From NCBI GenBank assembly GCA_038093515.1, contig JBBPSI010000006.1, positions 186,001 through 250,000 of the forward strand: DNA of 64,000 nucleotides, given 5' to 3'. A program made the translations under genes and the position numbers. Positions 62,201 to 64,000 of this stretch are shown here, one piece after another. Under the pieces are notes generated by a model, which saw nothing but the letters and a program-made list of their open reading frames with translations, was not told where the DNA came from and made no database searches. How positions within the stretch are numbered: position 1 is the first letter of the stretch; the number at the start of each line of letters is the position of its first letter. The DNA comes from Butyriboletus loyo (Eukaryota > Basidiomycota > Agaricomycetes > Boletales > Boletaceae).

Positions 62201-64000
62201 TCTCCCTTCAGCTTTTTTTGAGGGATGAACTCAAAGATTCCCGAATCAGAAAATGCTCGTATCACGAGATCGGAGTTGTTGTTTCTCAGAGAAAAGTACA
62301 CCTGGGCGTGCCACCTGAGTTCTCAAGATTATACCCTTCACCCCCGAAAGTGCGCTCACCTGGTGACCGCAGATCATGCCCCGTGTCGAGTAATCCATCC
62401 CTGGGAGATCACTTGGTATGACCTCGAGCACTTGCTGAAAAAGTGGTCAGCAACCTGCGTTACACTGGGCATGGCGCAACATACCCTGCCAAATAGTCGG
62501 TTGTATAGCGGATGCCGTAGAATTTCGTTCGGTAATCCCCGAAGCAGTTTCCCGTTAACCAACAGTGACCCATCAAGCAAATTGAAGTGCACCACTTGCG
62601 AATACTGCTGAACTGTTCGTGCAGTCGTGCATGAGAACCAGCGCGAATTCGGATTGTTCAGTGGGATCCACTTTGAGCCTGGACGGTAGAAGGACCAAAC
62701 CCTACCAACTGCAAAATTGATGCCTTGATCCATGGAGTCGGACTGAATGACGTCGCTCACGACACTCTCAAGGGCCAGAGAGACGCGGCGATCTCGCTCA
62801 AGGAGTAGTTTCGAATGTGCAGGGAGGGAAGAGACTTTGCTGGGGGTGTGCTTGTGGATTAATACAGCAGAAGAAAGTAAAACCTCGATGGCTTCTGCTG
62901 AATGAAGGAGCTTTCGGGCTACAGCGGGGTCAACGTCGAACGTGCTTCGACAAACGGCGGCGGCGTCCCGCAAAAACCCATGCAACTCTTTATCCCCCGG
63001 TGTTTTCGCGAGCTTAGCCGAAAGCTCCTGTACCCAAGAGAATACCTTGCCACGTGTAGTACGAAGAAGTTCAAGCGCTTTCTGTGTGACAGCTTCATCA
63101 GGGCTGGACGCAAGTACACGACGGACCAAGAAGGAAATGGTATCCATTGTCACTCCCTCAAGCCAATTTGCTTCGACATCCCGGAGGAGGTTCCCCAGCT
63201 CTCCTAGAAGTGCATAGCAAAATGAGGGCTCCTGGATCTCCTGATGCCACGTCGGCTCCGTATTTACAAGCGGTCCAACTTGAGAAGCTGCCTGAACCAA
63301 CAGCAAATGGACTTCGTGACGACGGAAGCTGAGCGATCGAGACCGAAGCTCTCGGAAGATATTGAGCCATTGAAGTAGGCCACCACTGCGCAGATGTCCG
63401 AATGCCATAAATTCATGGATGGAAAGGTCCTCGTGGCAGTCGCTTTGGTCTGCCACGACTTCGTTCGACGTGTGGAAGGTGGCACCAACATAGCTCTGCA
63501 AATTCTGGTATGGCCCGCTTTGAAGCTGGTAGGTGCAGTACCTGCTGATGTCGACACGACCCAATGCCTGCGGGACAGGAATACAAGCATGGGTATCAAA
63601 ACCATAGAACGTCAACCCATTATTGACGCAGACCCGTCCCTGTGTGGTGGGAACAGACGTTGTCATATAATGCGAGGCAACGAATGGTTCTTTGTCGGAA
63701 GCGAGGGTGATCCGCGATCTCGGATGCTGAACAAAGTAACCCTGTAGCGCGTCGTATCCGCTGAGCCGGATTTTGGGATTTTTTCGCTTAACGGACGGAG
63801 AACAAAGATCCACCAGGAGATGAAATGTGGCAGCGCGCCACATGTTAAAAGAGACTGGACAATCTAATTCAAACACGACAGCCTCAGCGTGAAGCCTCTC
63901 AGCCGGCAACAGCCATTCATGAACGGATATCTTCATGTCCGCAAGTTCTGTTTCAAGGTAGCATTTGCTGCAGCGGCCGTGGGCATGGTATTCGACGCCA
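56279..64000 (-). pseudogene. Giant DUF6606/DUF3638/DUF3645 protein gene, copy 2 (5' part outside window), with premature stop
   Basis: Paralogue of copy 1 with the same exon layout: 62485 to beyond 64000, 62360-62434, 59659-62301, 58195-59608, 57617-58132 and 56279-57561. The exons that can be compared equal those of an undamaged gene (75, 2643, 1414, 516 and 1283 nt). DUF3638 with LNMGEGKSSVIVPIV is at about 59495-59509; DUF3645 with RRWRVDYGLVPTR and PYRAKDIPAQRAEFGHPDV is at about 58550-58650. The frameshifts of copy 1 are absent. Instead a TAA stop lies at 59057-59059, after QLVYTIGHQ, where copy 1 has CAA. It would cut the protein about 180 residues into the DUF3638-bearing exon and remove DUF3645 and everything after it. 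The N-terminal DUF6606 part lies right of the window, so more lesions could exist. If the stop is a sequencing error, this would be the working copy. Confidence 0.82.

Noticed and set aside
1..64000. tRNA genes, rRNA, CRISPR arrays, LTR retrotransposons or DNA transposons
   Set aside because: No cloverleaf with a proper T-arm box, no regular short repeats with spacers, and no reverse transcriptase, integrase or transposase motifs in any long frame.

Overview
The window is nuclear DNA of a filamentous basidiomycete, most likely a mushroom-forming Agaricomycete. The genes have many 45-90 nt GT-AG introns. The gene set includes STE3-type pheromone receptors, an F-box protein of the type common in Agaricomycetes, an ICMT-like methyltransferase, a CRIB-domain PAK-family kinase, and giant DUF6606/DUF3638/DUF3645 proteins. 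No bacterial, plasmid or viral features and no tRNA or rRNA genes were seen. Splice structures were worked out by eye from reading frame and GT-AG sites; where exon lengths are given they sum to whole codons.

Left part (1-15.2 kb) is ordinary housekeeping sequence. It holds an SHPRH/Irc20-like SNF2 ATPase with a RING finger (its start probably lies left of the window), a 1.8 kb low-complexity gap, a two-Myb Tay1/Teb1-like telomere or telobox-binding factor, the proteasome lid subunit Rpn9, an F-box protein and an ICMT-like methyltransferase.

Middle part (15.2-29.4 kb) is a pheromone-receptor cluster with five STE3-class seven-TM receptor genes, all with complete reading frames. Receptors A, B and C are very similar tandem copies on the minus strand. 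Each later copy is preceded by a decayed fragment of the ICMT gene 3' end, so the repeat unit was ICMT tail plus receptor. Receptors D (minus) and E (plus) are more divergent, have a different intron layout, and flank an unknown membrane/coiled-coil gene. No convincing CaaX pheromone precursor was found, so this may be a B-type mating locus or a non-mating receptor array.

Right part: an RG-rich unknown protein, a small unknown membrane protein and a DHA2-type MFS transporter lie between 30 and 35.6 kb. From 37 kb to the right edge there are two copies of a roughly 3,080-residue DUF6606/DUF3638/DUF3645 gene on the minus strand, with the same exon layout, about 19 kb apart. The left copy is broken by two frameshifts; the right copy (running off the window) by one premature stop. 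Between them lie a 1,660-residue PAK-like kinase with a good CRIB motif but altered HRD and DFG motifs, and an unresolved multi-exon gene.

The most unusual points are the co-duplicated ICMT tail and receptor array, the two differently damaged giant paralogues with patchy divergence that suggests gene conversion, and the kinase with degenerate catalytic motifs.
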